Below, in pieces: positions 36,233-47,728 of a stretch of DNA of 64,000 nt. The notes under the pieces are model-generated. The model was not told the DNA's origin. It did no database searches and saw nothing but the letters and a program-made list of their open reading frames with translations. The translations under genes and the position numbers were made by a program. The stretch spans positions 2,356,001 to 2,420,000 of the forward strand of contig NC_035796.1 in assembly GCF_001653235.2 (NCBI RefSeq), read 5' to 3'. Source of the DNA: Pochonia chlamydosporia 170. Its lineage: Eukaryota; Ascomycota; Sordariomycetes; Hypocreales; Clavicipitaceae. Positions within the stretch are counted from its first letter, which is position 1. Each line of letters begins with the position of its first letter.

Positions 36233-39200
36233 ACTGGCTGATAGGGCTCGCCTTGGGAGATAAAGATAGGCTGACAATATTCTTCAACAAACAACAAACG
36301 GGCCGATATGTGGGGGTTGAAGTTGATGAAAGATGATGACGGGTTGGCGAAACATTCAAGATGTAAGGATTTATGGCATGAGCCCCCGGGAACAACAACT
36401 CAAGGCTGCGCGGCCTGTCGAATGACTGCTTGCCAGCAATTGGAATCGCCTTGTTGGCGTGGCCTGCTTTTCAGCCTTGAAAGTCCGCATCTCGATTCCC
36501 CAATTCCCCAAAGCATCACAGCCCCAGCCTTGGAAGGGGGGCGCCTCTTCCGGTTCGTAGCCGTCAGTACGGGACAGTAACAGCTCAGCCGCATGGCGAA
36601 ATATTTGTTACAGATCATGTACACGGAGGTGTGGGTGGTGGCGAATGAGCAATAGTTTGGCGACTCTTCACATGCAGGGCGTTTTTGATGGCGCTCATTG
36701 CAGCACGTTGGGAGGTGGTGAGAGCCTCCAAACTTGCTCTTGAACAGCACATCAGCCCAAGTAGCTGTGTAAACGCCTGCCATGCTGCGTGTCGCCGGAA
36801 GTACAGGATTGTGCTTGGGCTGCCAGCGCATGGAGTCATCACATCACGTTCCCACGAGGCCATGGTTCCTCGGTGTTGAACGATGAGATGAAGGCGAAGC
36901 CAGACAATTTTCCAAACATTACGTGTGCGATTTTGAAATGATGAGTTGGCAAACGACCTTGATTGAAAACTTTGCTGCTCATGTGACCTCTCCTTTTGCC
37001 CGGTGGTAATCTCATGGCTGGTTTATATGGTGGTGAGATCTTTTGCAAACGTTGCTGTGACTGATCCAGTCATCGTGGTTGCTAGGCCACGTGAGCCATT
37101 GGGTGTGGAAGAAGTGAGGCTGTCGAAATGATCATACCTGTAAGATTGATATACATCGCAAGCCACATTACGGAAACCGGGTTTGGCGTCATGGAGTTTC
37201 CCGGAACGTCTCTCTCGGATTTAAACTTGATCAGTGAAGGAGGGTTCGGTCAAGGGAGAAAACTAGGCTTGTCAGTGCCTCGGTTATCTGGGAAGATAAG
37301 GCTGCATTCATCTTTAATCTTAACTTTGGGATATTTCAGCCGACAACATCCACTTGCCGTATATTTGCTGTGCATATTGAGAATGTCTCACGGCTCATCA
37401 CGGCTCAGCGCAGGTTGATGCCACGGCAGTCCTAGCCCGCCTGAAAACTGCACGAGGTTCTAAAATTAAATATAAAAGCCATGGTTATATACCTTGGCAA
37501 TGTCACCAGTCAGCTTCGGTGCCGGGACCGGCGGAAACTGATGTCTCGCACTTAATAGAGACAACAATTCCCTGCAAGGCAGGAGACAAGATGATAATTT
37601 AGCCAATAGACTACCAAACTGATGCGTCTCGCAAAGGCCATGTACTTGTAAGTAACGAGTACGGGATGAGTTAGTATAAATACAAGGCAACAATAAGAGA
37701 GTGACTTGTACGGTGGCCTCAATTCCAGGTTTAGGCAGTCTCGCGGACTTATTAGGCAAGGACAAGGAAATAGCAGAAGGAGCAAAACAATCAGGTATAG
37801 AAAACTTTGACCATTTCTCAGAGGAAGCATTTAGGTCAAGATCGAGACTGTATGTTAACCTGTACCGAGTGAAGCATTCCGCGACGACGGCAACACGTGT
37901 CGCTATGACCATTTTCAAGATAGCCTTATGGTTCCTGAGTCACAGCTTTTCCGATCTTGTAATATGTACCAGGTCTCCTTCATTGACTCCGTAATCAGTA
38001 CGTACTGCTTAGAATTTGGGTCAATTTAGGCAAATTCCTCGTGTATCTAGCCAACTTGATTGACTCCAGCTGACTGCAATGTGATGAGGATGCCTCACGG
38101 GAGGATGCCTCGCTGGTATGTGATAGGCAACCACAACCAAGCTCCAACAATGACTCCAAAGCCATGTTCCCTTCCTGGGTACTCCGTATGGAACACATCA
38201 TCACACATTTCTTGTGTAAGCCAAGCAGTCCAGAATCTGATGCATATGCACATTGAACAGTCCATCACACTTGTGTGGTGTCACCAACTTTCTGGTTTCG
38301 GCTGTCGCTACCCAACACAAATATCGAGGCGCCATACGCAGCCATGATGCTTTGTGTCCGCTTCCTCCTTGGGACGCACTTCTATTGCTTTTTCCAGAAC
38401 AAGACATTTAGGACGTGGTGATCAGGTCCGACGATACCCATCGTCCCATGATGTAGAGGCTTTCAACCCTTTGACCAAGACTTGCCTGTTTTATCCACTA
38501 AGCGGTGATCTTGGAAGGGCAGCAGAAAATGGGCTAAATTTGTGATATCATAGCACAGGCAGCACCCTTGCTCCCTGACGATGTGTTCCCAAGACAAGGT
38601 GTTGGAACGTAGCCGGGACGGGACGGTATTCGCTGGTTGGTTTTGGGGGCCTGGCAAAGGAGGGGTAAGAAACATCACGGGGACCTCTTGATTCTCAACA
38701 TTGAGATGCATACCGAATGGCTGAATCCGACCTGGAACAATGCTCGCGGAAATAAATGCATGGCGATTACCGAGGTCTAATTTGTTTCTTGTCGCACAGT
38801 CTCTTGGTGAAGTTTGGTAATACAATAAAACCGATGAGGTCTGTCGCTCTGTCGCCAGGTTTCACGGTAGCACATACTCCATGAATACGTAGAGATGTCT
38901 CAGCAGCGGTGTTGCCCACGCCTCATTGTGTGCTGGATGATACACTTGTGATACGGTTCGGTTGCAGTCCAGTTCCCTCGACAAAGAACGAGGATGTTGG
39001 CCGTAAGAGCGAGTTCTGTTTACCGGCGAAGCATTGATGAACTTGATCAATTGAACGGTTACACCATTTTGAGTGGCACATCTCACGAGGACAAGCACGG
39101 CAACTTTCGAATCACCGCCACTTTGAACTGACATCAGTGATCAACAGATGTGACTTGTGCTTTACATCCATAAGCTTGTGCAAGATTCGTCGACTCGTGA

Positions 39201-40970
39201 TAGATGCGGTTCATCGGGCGTAAACCCGAAAATTAGCAACATCACATTCATCGATGATTGTGAGGGATATTGCCTCGCCGTAAGGGTCTACGGGGTAAGT
39301 TGCCCACACGCCGCATAGGCTGATAACAGGTGTACTTCAGCCTGACTATGTTTTCTTGCATGCGTTCCCATATGGAGTGAATTGGTTTTGAATCCATGCG
39401 TCATGGTTATTTGGGATACCAACTTGATGAGAGACAGTTGTGGCCTTCTGTGTTATAGTAGTTCGTCAGCCGTGTGCCACAGTCTCAGGATGTTTGACCT
39501 CTGGATACAAGGCCTGGGTGGTGCGGACGTCCCAGGAACGCACAGATGTCATCATAAAGTAAAGTATGCAACGAACGCAGGCTTGACGTCCCTCTCATTT
39601 TACCTTTTTGTTTGATCAACTGCGGTGTCATCTTCGCTCATCTCATGCAAGGAGCAATTTCGCAGGAGACAGTTGGACCAAGCCCACTTGGCCCACGATG
39701 CCAGACACGCTAGACCCCAGATAGATTCCATGACCCTGGCCAAGTTGCGTCACAGGTCTGACTGGAAATGGTGCTCGGCAAATTTTGGGCAAGGAAACCC
39801 TTATTTCAACAGGCATTGACCATTCTGCCTGCGCCCCCTGCTTGGTGCCCTCTGCCTGTGTGAGGATGTTTCCATCGTACAGGTTGTATGGATATCGAGA
39901 TAGCTGAGAGCGGCGGCGGCGAGAAGAATCGATACTAGAGAAACTAGAGCCTGGCATCAAGGTGCTGGACGGTAGAATTTTGCGTTGCATCGGCGTCCAA
40001 AATATCTGAATGTCCAACTGTGTCGAGTCTGTTTCCAAGAAGCAGTTTGCCTTGGCGTGACCCTGGTTCCACTGCCAATAAGTTGGTGCGGGACCCGTGT
40101 CAATCAAAGAGGGTTGGTCCCTCGTTCGAGACATCAGGTGAACCGCAGTTGAGAGAACTGTGTCCTGTTGAGGAGTCATCGATGGTATTCTGGCTCAGTA
40201 AGTAAATGCAGTGTGGCAGAATATACAGTATTTACCAGTACGGCGTAATCCGATGCAATATTGAATCTAAAGTCAAAACATCAGGGCCAAACCAGAATCA
40301 TTCCCCCTCATTGACTACAGTCTGACTGGCCAGTCATCTGGTGTCTTGTGGCCTACCAGTCTGATCTCTTTCTTGACACTGGGCAGGTCCGACCAGCTCT
40401 GACCAATCCCGACCGACCTGAGCCCCTCAGGTCCCTGTGGATGGCAGTTGCTCCAAGTCAATTAATGTGCGTCACCTGCTCATGCGCTCCTTCCTTCATT
40501 TGTGTCTCATCAATCCAATTCTGCATCTCATCTGCCAACCGCCCGAATTCTAATCTTCAACTCTCGCTCGCACCCTGAGCTCGTTTCTCTCAAACACACG
40601 GGGCCGTCTTTGGCAAGCTTCCTGAGAATTCGACCCGACTGTGAGCCTTGGCGCTATTTTGATTTCGTTGGTGCTCCGCCTCGTGCTCAAGGCCATACCT
40701 GTGCAACGCGCAGCACAGGTCCCCAGCTTTCGGCACAATCGGGTGATAGGTGACGGACTAGCCCTCTGTCGTCATCCCCTGCCAGGAGAGGTCCTTGGGG
40801 GCCGCTTTGCCACAACGTCTCGTCTCTCCTTGACTCCTTTTCTACTTATTTCCTCTCTCGATTTATTTTGTTTTACTTTACTTTTTGAGCTCCCGCGAAA
40901 ACATCGGGACAAGAAGGATTGTGGGCGGATTTGTCTCGCCATCTTCCCCTGATATTGTTTCGTTGTTATC
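36233..40970. other. 4.7-kb gene-poor stretch
   Basis: No gene is supported. The left end is the NLR promoter and the right end the promoter of the disordered-protein gene. A minus-strand frame of 178 codons with ATG (39643-40179) has no recognisable motif. The AT-rich patch 37430-37990 contains an open plus-strand stretch with unusual codon choice (see the separate entry). A 10-bp direct repeat (AGGATGCCTC) occurs at about 38086 and 38102. Confidence 0.45.
37719..37920 (+). pseudogene. Possible coding relic with AT-rich codons
   Basis: An open frame of about 67 codons reads as plausible protein (it includes LGKDKEIAEGAKQSGIENFD). It prefers TTA, GGA, GCA, ATA and AGG, unlike the C-ending codons of the real genes nearby. 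There is no ATG at its head, no motif I recognise and no flanking repeats. It may be a fragment of a mobile element or a decayed gene, or chance. Confidence 0.2.
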
Positions 40971-42107
40971 ATGAGCCTTGCTGAATCTCCAACTCTAAAG
41001 AGGGGAGAGCGGTTTCCAAGAGGGAGCGACGTCGCCGACGATAGCAGCTTTGACGATTCTACTCCTCGAGCAGTCGAGGAGGCTGATTCAGATCCAAACA
41101 TGGACAATGTAAAAGCTGCAAAGGCTAAGAAGCGGTCATTGTTTGGATTTGGCAAGAAGAAGGAGGACAGCTCTCTGACCTCTGGCTCTGACGCCATTGC
41201 TACTCCGCCTGTTGCATCGCAAGCATCCAAAGCTTCGACAAACGCGTCAAGAATCACCGCATCGCCAACTCGGGTGCATACCGGCGAGCATTCTGTCTTC
41301 ATTCATCCGTCGTCACCAACTCGTGCTATCTCTAGTTCACCTCGGGTATCATCTCCGGCAGGTTCCCAGATTTTCGAGAGAGATGTTCAAGACAGCACTG
41401 TGTTAAAACCCAACTCCCCTGCTATACCGACTCACATTCAAACCGAAAACTATATCCCACCAGTGCTCGACGATGCCTCCGAGGCAATCACCAACGAGAA
41501 ACTGGATCCCGATACGGTGGAAATTGTCACACACTCGTCACACCAACCTGCCTCGGTTACAGTCACGGGTGCCACGGGGGGAGCGACCTCACCGTATGAC
41601 CAAATGGCTTCTGAATGGGCGGCTGAGCTAGCTTCGTTTGCCGACCGAGTCGGCCTCCCTCCGGACAGTGCGTCCAACTATGGATCCCTTGAGTCTGCCG
41701 ACGTGCGCCGCCTGTCCTTCATATCCTTCGCAGATGTCGTACAAGCGGAACATGGCAACCAAGCTGGAGCTGCAGGGTCAAGAGACAGCATTCACATGGC
41801 GGGACTAACGTCGCTTCCTTCAGCTGCTATGAATCGATCACCATCACCTATTCGCTCACCCGTGTCAAGTCAAGGACAAGGGACGAGTCCTCCAACGAGT
41901 AACCCAGGAAGCATGAAGGGAGTTGAGATGAGTCCGACTCGAAAGCCATTCGGCAGTCCCAAACCCGGCCTGCAAAACCTGGCGGCCCCAGGCGGCGACC
42001 TCAATATCGAAACAATGCGACAAGCTCTAAGGCGAACCGGCAGCACCGATCTTAGCAGTTTTAGAAGCAATCCAACCAGCCCTGTCGATGGACCAGGATC
42101 TCGATAA
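40971..42107 (+). CDS. Uncharacterised Ser/Pro-rich disordered protein
   Basis: Intron-less ORF of 378 aa with a clean ATG and normal genic codon use. Ser, Pro, Thr and Ala dominate, and there are many S/T-P sites (for example RSPSPIRSP, MSPTRKP and SNPTSP), so proline-directed phosphorylation by MAPK or CDK is likely. A basic KAKKRSLFGFGKKKED (about 51-66) could be a nuclear signal or amphipathic membrane-binding stretch. Two short ordered-looking blocks stand out: YDQMASEWAAELASFADRVG (about 204-223) with DVRRLSFISFADVVQAEH (about 244-261), and a C-terminal NIETMRQALRRTGSTDLSSF. These may be binding helices and the conserved core. I do not recognise the family. A long C/T-rich leader precedes the start. 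Confidence 0.75.
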   Translation: MSLAESPTLKRGERFPRGSDVADDSSFDDSTPRAVEEADSDPNMDNVKAAKAKKRSLFGFGKKKEDSSLTSGSDAIATPPVASQASKASTNASRITASPTRVHTGEHSVFIHPSSPTRAISSSPRVSSPAGSQIFERDVQDSTVLKPNSPAIPTHIQTENYIPPVLDDASEAITNEKLDPDTVEIVTHSSHQPASVTVTGATGGATSPYDQMASEWAAELASFADRVGLPPDSASNYGSLESADVRRLSFISFADVVQAEHGNQAGAAGSRDSIHMAGLTSLPSAAMNRSPSPIRSPVSSQGQGTSPPTSNPGSMKGVEMSPTRKPFGSPKPGLQNLAAPGGDLNIETMRQALRRTGSTDLSSFRSNPTSPVDGPGSR

Positions 42108-45100
42108 ATATGCCATTCTGCATTGAAAAACAAAAACCATACCAATGAAGATATACCGCAAACGCAAAACTAACTGATTCTCTTTACTTATTACACCATC
42201 TTTGTTCGATTCGTGATATCACGTCCCCGGGGGACGACTGGAGGATACGTTTAATTTTTTTTGTTTCGTAAACGCTCTTTATTATACTTGTTATCTAGCA
42301 GGTGGCATGCGAATAGCGTGGGAACTTGGGGATATATTTTTGGCAATTGGGAGTTGGACGAGCTTGTGATTCCTGGCGTCAAGCAAACTGCAAATGCTGC
42401 ACAATATGAAGTTTATTTCATCTCCTATATCGTTAGCTGCGAAGAAGAAAGCTGTAGGGATAGCCTGTGAATAAGAAGAACCAATATTAGGCTCTGGAGA
42501 TTCTGGGAGATGCTCATGTTCAAAATGTCGTGTTCTTGAATCGAGTATCGAGGCGGTCTGTCTCATACAAACGTGGCCAATTAGCGCACTAACCGACGCG
42601 CCCCGCCATTCCGAATACACATCAGCATCGTTCCTCACCAGGAATGCCGTCCGATGAGAAAGCCAACTGCCGACAATTGTTATAAACGCAGATTGTGTTC
42701 ATCGGTCAATGCATTCGCAGCGCGACCAAACATCGCGAAGCGCTGACATTCCACTGCACCGAGAGACGGGTCGCACCAATAATGAAAGTCGGAGACGCCG
42801 CCGCCTCCATCTGCGCGTTGCTACGATCGGTACGGTCTCAGTCTAGGTAGCAAAAGTGTGAAATGGGTAACATTATTCATGACTATATTTGAGACGTGGC
42901 TTGCCAACTGACGCCTCTAATCTATCTGAGTCTCATTTCGTGGTTTGAGATAGGCGGGTTATACGCAGGAAAATCTAGTTTAATCCGAAGTTCATCGGAT
43001 GTTTGAGATATGGCAGGATTTGATAATTAGAGATTGAATAGGGTAGCGCGCTTGAGAGGGATTGAAATATGCGGTGAGATGGGTGTACAATGTGTTCGGT
43101 GTCCAAGCTTCTTACGGAGTACATGAAGATGAAAAACGGGTATGAATGCAGCGACGTAACGGGAATATATCGCACAGCCGTGAGGACCTGACGGCCCCTT
43201 GGGCATGGGTGCTCCTTACCATGCACACCTGAGGAGACAATCAATTCTCTTCCGGCTTGAGAGCAAACCCTTTGCCTTTTCTGCCTGTCAAACAACCGTG
43301 CATAAGACACGCATGCTCACAAACACACTTTTTTCAGTGCAGCTGGGATCTTCATCGGCAGGGATCAGGTGCTTGGCAGCAAATGCCAAAATAGAGGGCC
43401 CTGGATGTCAGACATGGCCACGAGTCGGTTCCGCCTGTGAGCCAAGAATATTTTGACTCAAGAGGTGCAGCAGTGCTTTTTCTCACTGGTGGTGATTACC
43501 CTTTTGTTTTGTTGATTTTTTTTTCCTTTGTTCGTTTGGGGAAGACATTGATCACTCCGTCCTGATGCTTAGTCTCAGGGGTGAGAAGGTTATCGGAACG
43601 TAAGCCATAGCCCTGTCTTGAAACGAGTCAGAGTCGATATACCGCCGGAGATGTTAATAACACGAGGCGCATCCAGCGGGAACAATCAGGCCAGATGTCA
43701 CCCACGGCTTAGCAATGCCGTTGCTTGCTTCCGAGATGGCTTCATTCATTCATGGAACAACTTTCTGCGTCATCGCCCAACCGTCCAAGCCACCGCTTAA
43801 CTACAAGCCATCGGCGTAGTTATCCTCCGTCAAGCAAGCCACTTTTGCTCCATACAACAGTGCTAGTCGCTGTATGAACAACCCGAGGGCTCTTGGGCAA
43901 TAACTGGATCTTGTTAGGCTTGATGTTTCAACCAGATGCTTTTCGACTGGAGCTATTGATTCTGCGGTGCGCGGCTATTTCTCCCCGCCGCCACGGGGTC
44001 CCAAGGCTGGCAGGGCAGGCAATCAGTGCAACGGGATGAAGATCAATTGATCGTTTGACCCACCGGGATGCTATAATCATTATCCGCGGCAGATTGTGCA
44101 TCGGCAAATCACCAAGACAATGCTGCCTTTGTGCCTGGAGTTGCCAAGGTACGATCAAGGGCAGGTTTTAGATGTGGCATCCGGGCTGTGTTTTAGAGTT
44201 GCATTGCCGGGTTAAATTGTAAAAAGGGCCGACAACCGTGATGAAGAAATGTTGAACAGTTGCTTTCGTGCCAACGTTACAGTTGAAGAATATTTTTTAA
44301 AAATAATATCCGAGTTTCTGTTTCCGACAAAGAAAAAGGACAACGGCCACATGCTCGATACCGGAAGATGCGGTTTGTGATGATCGTGTACTTTGGGGCC
44401 GCCAAGCTTCATGACAAGACCGACACCTTCCCTGTGGCCCTGTGGGGATGTTGTTGACTGAAGCCATGTCTTGGACGAGACGCTACTTAGACGGATCCTT
44501 GATACCCTGTCCGTCTTCTAATAAACTCTTTGGTGCCCCAAGTGTCTGAATGAGTCGTGATCAAGCGTCAACACGGAAACTATTAGAAGGTAGCTTACCG
44601 GCAAGACATCCGTATGCCCGTGAGATTGGAATCGCTGGAGGGTGCGACCGGAAATGACACGTATTTAGGGAAAGTCCGTGTGACAACTTTGTTGCATCAC
44701 AGCAAATGTCAGCCATTGTCAACTGGTCCGATGTGTTTGAGGCGTCGAATTGAGAACAGCATGGATGTGAGTCTTTCTGTCTCCCTCTGAACCACAATTT
44801 CCGCTTCAAGACGCACAGACTTCAATGCTTGACGGACATTATTCCGCACTTTAGAAACAACGAGGATAAAAATGAAAAGCACTCAATCCGTTACGTTAAA
44901 TGAGGCCATGCAACGGGTGCAGACGGAAGCTGGAACCCTCTATAGTGCGACAAACAGCAGTGCAATGTAACACGTTGTAAATTTTCATGGCGACTCGAAC
45001 AAGGAATTTCGTTCTCGAACAGGAGCTGCACCATTGTGGCCTTGTATTACCGCGACCAGCCGGATTGGAATCTGAGAGTGAAGAGGCATTTTCACAAGCA

Positions 45101-47581
45101 GACAGCCACAGTTTGCCCCCGATTAGCTACACCACGTCTCCAGAGCTTGACGCCATTTCCATGTTTGGCAGATACTGGGGATGAACTGCAGCCCCCACTC
45201 TTTCCTAACACTCCAAAGCCCACAGAGGGAGTCCAGATTGCGATTGAATGCTCCGATGAAGTTTGACAACTGGGCAATCCACATGAGCTTCGTGCCGCAG
45301 AACCCACTCGGTCTTGTTTGCGCCATGTTATAATGAAATAGCTCGCTCTCCTATATCGGATCGGAAGCTGCAAGAGGGCGACGGAAACGTCCGTGACACA
45401 GACATCGACACGAGGATGTACATTGTCCAGTGGTTCTGTTGAATATGATGGCGACTCTCAATTTACCAGATCCATGGTTTTGGGGCTGGAGTTGGCCCCG
45501 GTCTATATGTGTGGAAGCACCAGGTGATGCCGTGCTCTGTCGCACGCAGGTCACACTGACAGGGAGATTTTCACCGTCTGGTCTGGTAGTAGGCAAGTGC
45601 TGCGCTAAAGATTGTGGCACAGATGCGAGAGCACTTATTTCTGACAATGGCCACCTTCGTAAAACACTGGATAGGCACTTTCCATGGTGAGAATTGGAGC
45701 CTAGCGTGAGCTTCGTGTTTGGGCCGTGGCCGGTCCGATGAAAAGCCACCGAGATGGCTGAGCCTTGTCTAATTGCCGTCTATTCCAGGGCAGCGAGTAT
45801 GTTTGCGCGTATACGGCATTGATGGTGGAAATGTTAAGCGTATGATGTGAATATCTGTTGATCCCGCGATGGTACGGTCGTGTTGCAAATCGTGGAAATC
45901 GAGCAATCTTCCGGCAAGGGTTCAGTGCTCAGGGACGTTTCGGCGTGCCCCGGTTTGTTTCTTGATGATAACAGAGCTGAAGCCTCGAAGGTCAGCGGAA
46001 GCTGCTGGTTCGTTGAGAAGAGAGTTCAAATGTTTGACACCCCGCCCATGCGCATGCACAGGTCCCACGCCAACACCCACGCCCCATCGCCGTCCCCAGT
46101 CCCCGGTTCCACGATGTTGCAGTAGATCCCTTGGAGACGAGCGGCGCCATGGACGATGGGTGTAGTGAATCTTCAGTGATGTCTGTGGAGGAGTTTCCCA
46201 GTAGTAATGGAATCCATATTTGCATGAGAGTGCAGTAATAAGTGTCGCACAAACGTGGTTGGGGCCCTGAAGCACCAAGCAGTCAAGTACTTATGCCCCC
46301 ACCACCCGGCCAGCCAAGCACACATGCAGTCCAGTGCAGCCGTCGCGCCTTCCCTGTGTCTTCTGTTCCCAGCCTGCTGCGCTGTTCTCTCAAACTTCCT
46401 GGTTCCTTCCGCGCGCGGCTCACCAGGGCTTCCCGTGCATTGCACCTGCCTGCACACCCGACTGCACAAGTACCACTCTTCTGGCAGGCAAAATAAAGTC
46501 TGCCAATCTTCACATTTATCCGCGGCCGCCAGAACATTATTCTTCACCGGCATAAATGAGTACTCATATATCACAGTAGTGTGCTAGCGCATCCTTGGCA
46601 ATAGCTCGATCCGTCTAGACACTTCAGCTTGCTGGAGCTTCTTGTCCATCCAAGGTACGGAGTTGAGGTTATCCCCGTCTGACCCAGCTCTGGACCTGCA
46701 GTACCCGCTCGAACCTGGCACTACGCTATCTAACACAAGTACCTGGGTACCTTGGTACTTGGTACCTGTCCTCCGCACCGCACTCTCCTCCTCATCCATG
46801 TACACCCAAGTTCCCAGCCCTCACTCCCCAAGTTCGCATTCAACTACCGTCACCAACACCGTCACCGATTCGACCACTTCATCCTGCTGCTTCTGCAGAC
46901 GCCGCCACGACCGACGACACTGCAAGGAACCGACTCGTCGAACCTGTCATACGGAATTTTTCTGGGCATGACGCCGACCAGCTACCTATTCACGCATTTG
47001 AGTGTCTGATCGGCTTCGTTGCAAAATTGGCTGTCACTTGAGCTTAAAGGTGCGCCTGGTCTGCTCTGTTCGCCTTGCTTTCTCAAACTGCCCGTGCCTT
47101 CGCTTGGCACGAGCTTCAATCTAGACACCCAAAAGTGAGGCCAGCTCTCCGCGAGGAAAGCACCACGCTTGGATAGCCTAAGCAGCTTTCCAGAGTTCAA
47201 GTCGGCCAACTGGGGTCAGACGAGCCGTCTTCTCCAAAGCCGCATTTCCTCTTCCTCGGACCAAACGTCGACTTCTCATCAAGTGACCGACGACTCCTCG
47301 CTGCCCCCTTCCGGCCAAAGGACCAGTCCCGCACCAAGGACATTGCAACGCTGTTTGGACGTCTCTGATTCCCAGTCGCATAGCATGGCTGCTCGATGCT
47401 GACGCTTGCAACTTGAACACAGAACTGCACAACTATCCTCCGACGAGAGCAGGTGCCACAATCTCAGTATTCAACCAGCCCGAGTACCAGACCATTTCCT
47501 GTGCGCTTCTTGCTGCGGTCGCGGCTTACCGCAAAGTCCTATAATTTGCACACTGTTCTGCTGCTGCAGCTCTGGAGCCAC
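42108..47581. other. 5.5-kb gene-free stretch upstream of the RasGAP gene
   Basis: This is the longest stretch without a supported gene. The final kilobase (from about 46640) is C/T- and Ser/Thr-codon-rich and looks like a long 5' leader with upstream ORFs. Earlier parts show only short motif-free frames. A palindromic AT block is at about 44286-44310. GGTACC-containing inverted repeats are at 46738-46767. No tRNA or transposon was recognised. Confidence 0.45.
46738..46767. repeat. GGTACC inverted repeats
   Basis: AAGTACC and GGTACTT are inverted around a 10-base spacer that itself contains GGTACC; a further GGTACC follows at once. It could form a small hairpin in the leader or promoter of the RasGAP gene. 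Confidence 0.65.
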
Positions 47582-47728
47582 ATGTACGCGCAATTTCGGG
47601 GATTCCAGAGGATTTCAGACTACGGAACAGGACGCTCAGGACATTGGCGGTCAGAATCAAGAGCGAAAACCCCACGAGCCCTCAATGTAGCATCAACAGT
47701 CGATTGTAATCAGGCAATGGCAGAGTAA
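47582..47728 (+). promoter_or_regulatory. Upstream ORF overlapping the RasGAP start (TAATG)
   Basis: An ATG-initiated 48-codon frame ends in TAA whose last A is the first base of the RasGAP ATG. A second in-frame ATG (47717) gives a three-codon mini-ORF with the same stop. If this region is in the mRNA, ribosomes would have to leak past or reinitiate, so the uORF could hold down RasGAP synthesis. The transcription start is unknown. Confidence 0.4.

Noticed and set aside
39643..40179. 178-codon minus-strand frame with ATG
   Set aside because: No recognisable domain, no clear codon bias, and it lies in a long gene-poor stretch where frames of this size occur by chance. Transcript data could revive it.
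44981..45030. tRNA-like GTTCGAGTC on the minus strand
   Set aside because: No acceptor stem, D-arm or anticodon arm can be drawn around it.
46642..46971. Ser/Thr-rich 109-codon plus-strand frame upstream of RasGAP
   Set aside because: It matches the C/T-rich leader composition rather than a protein family.
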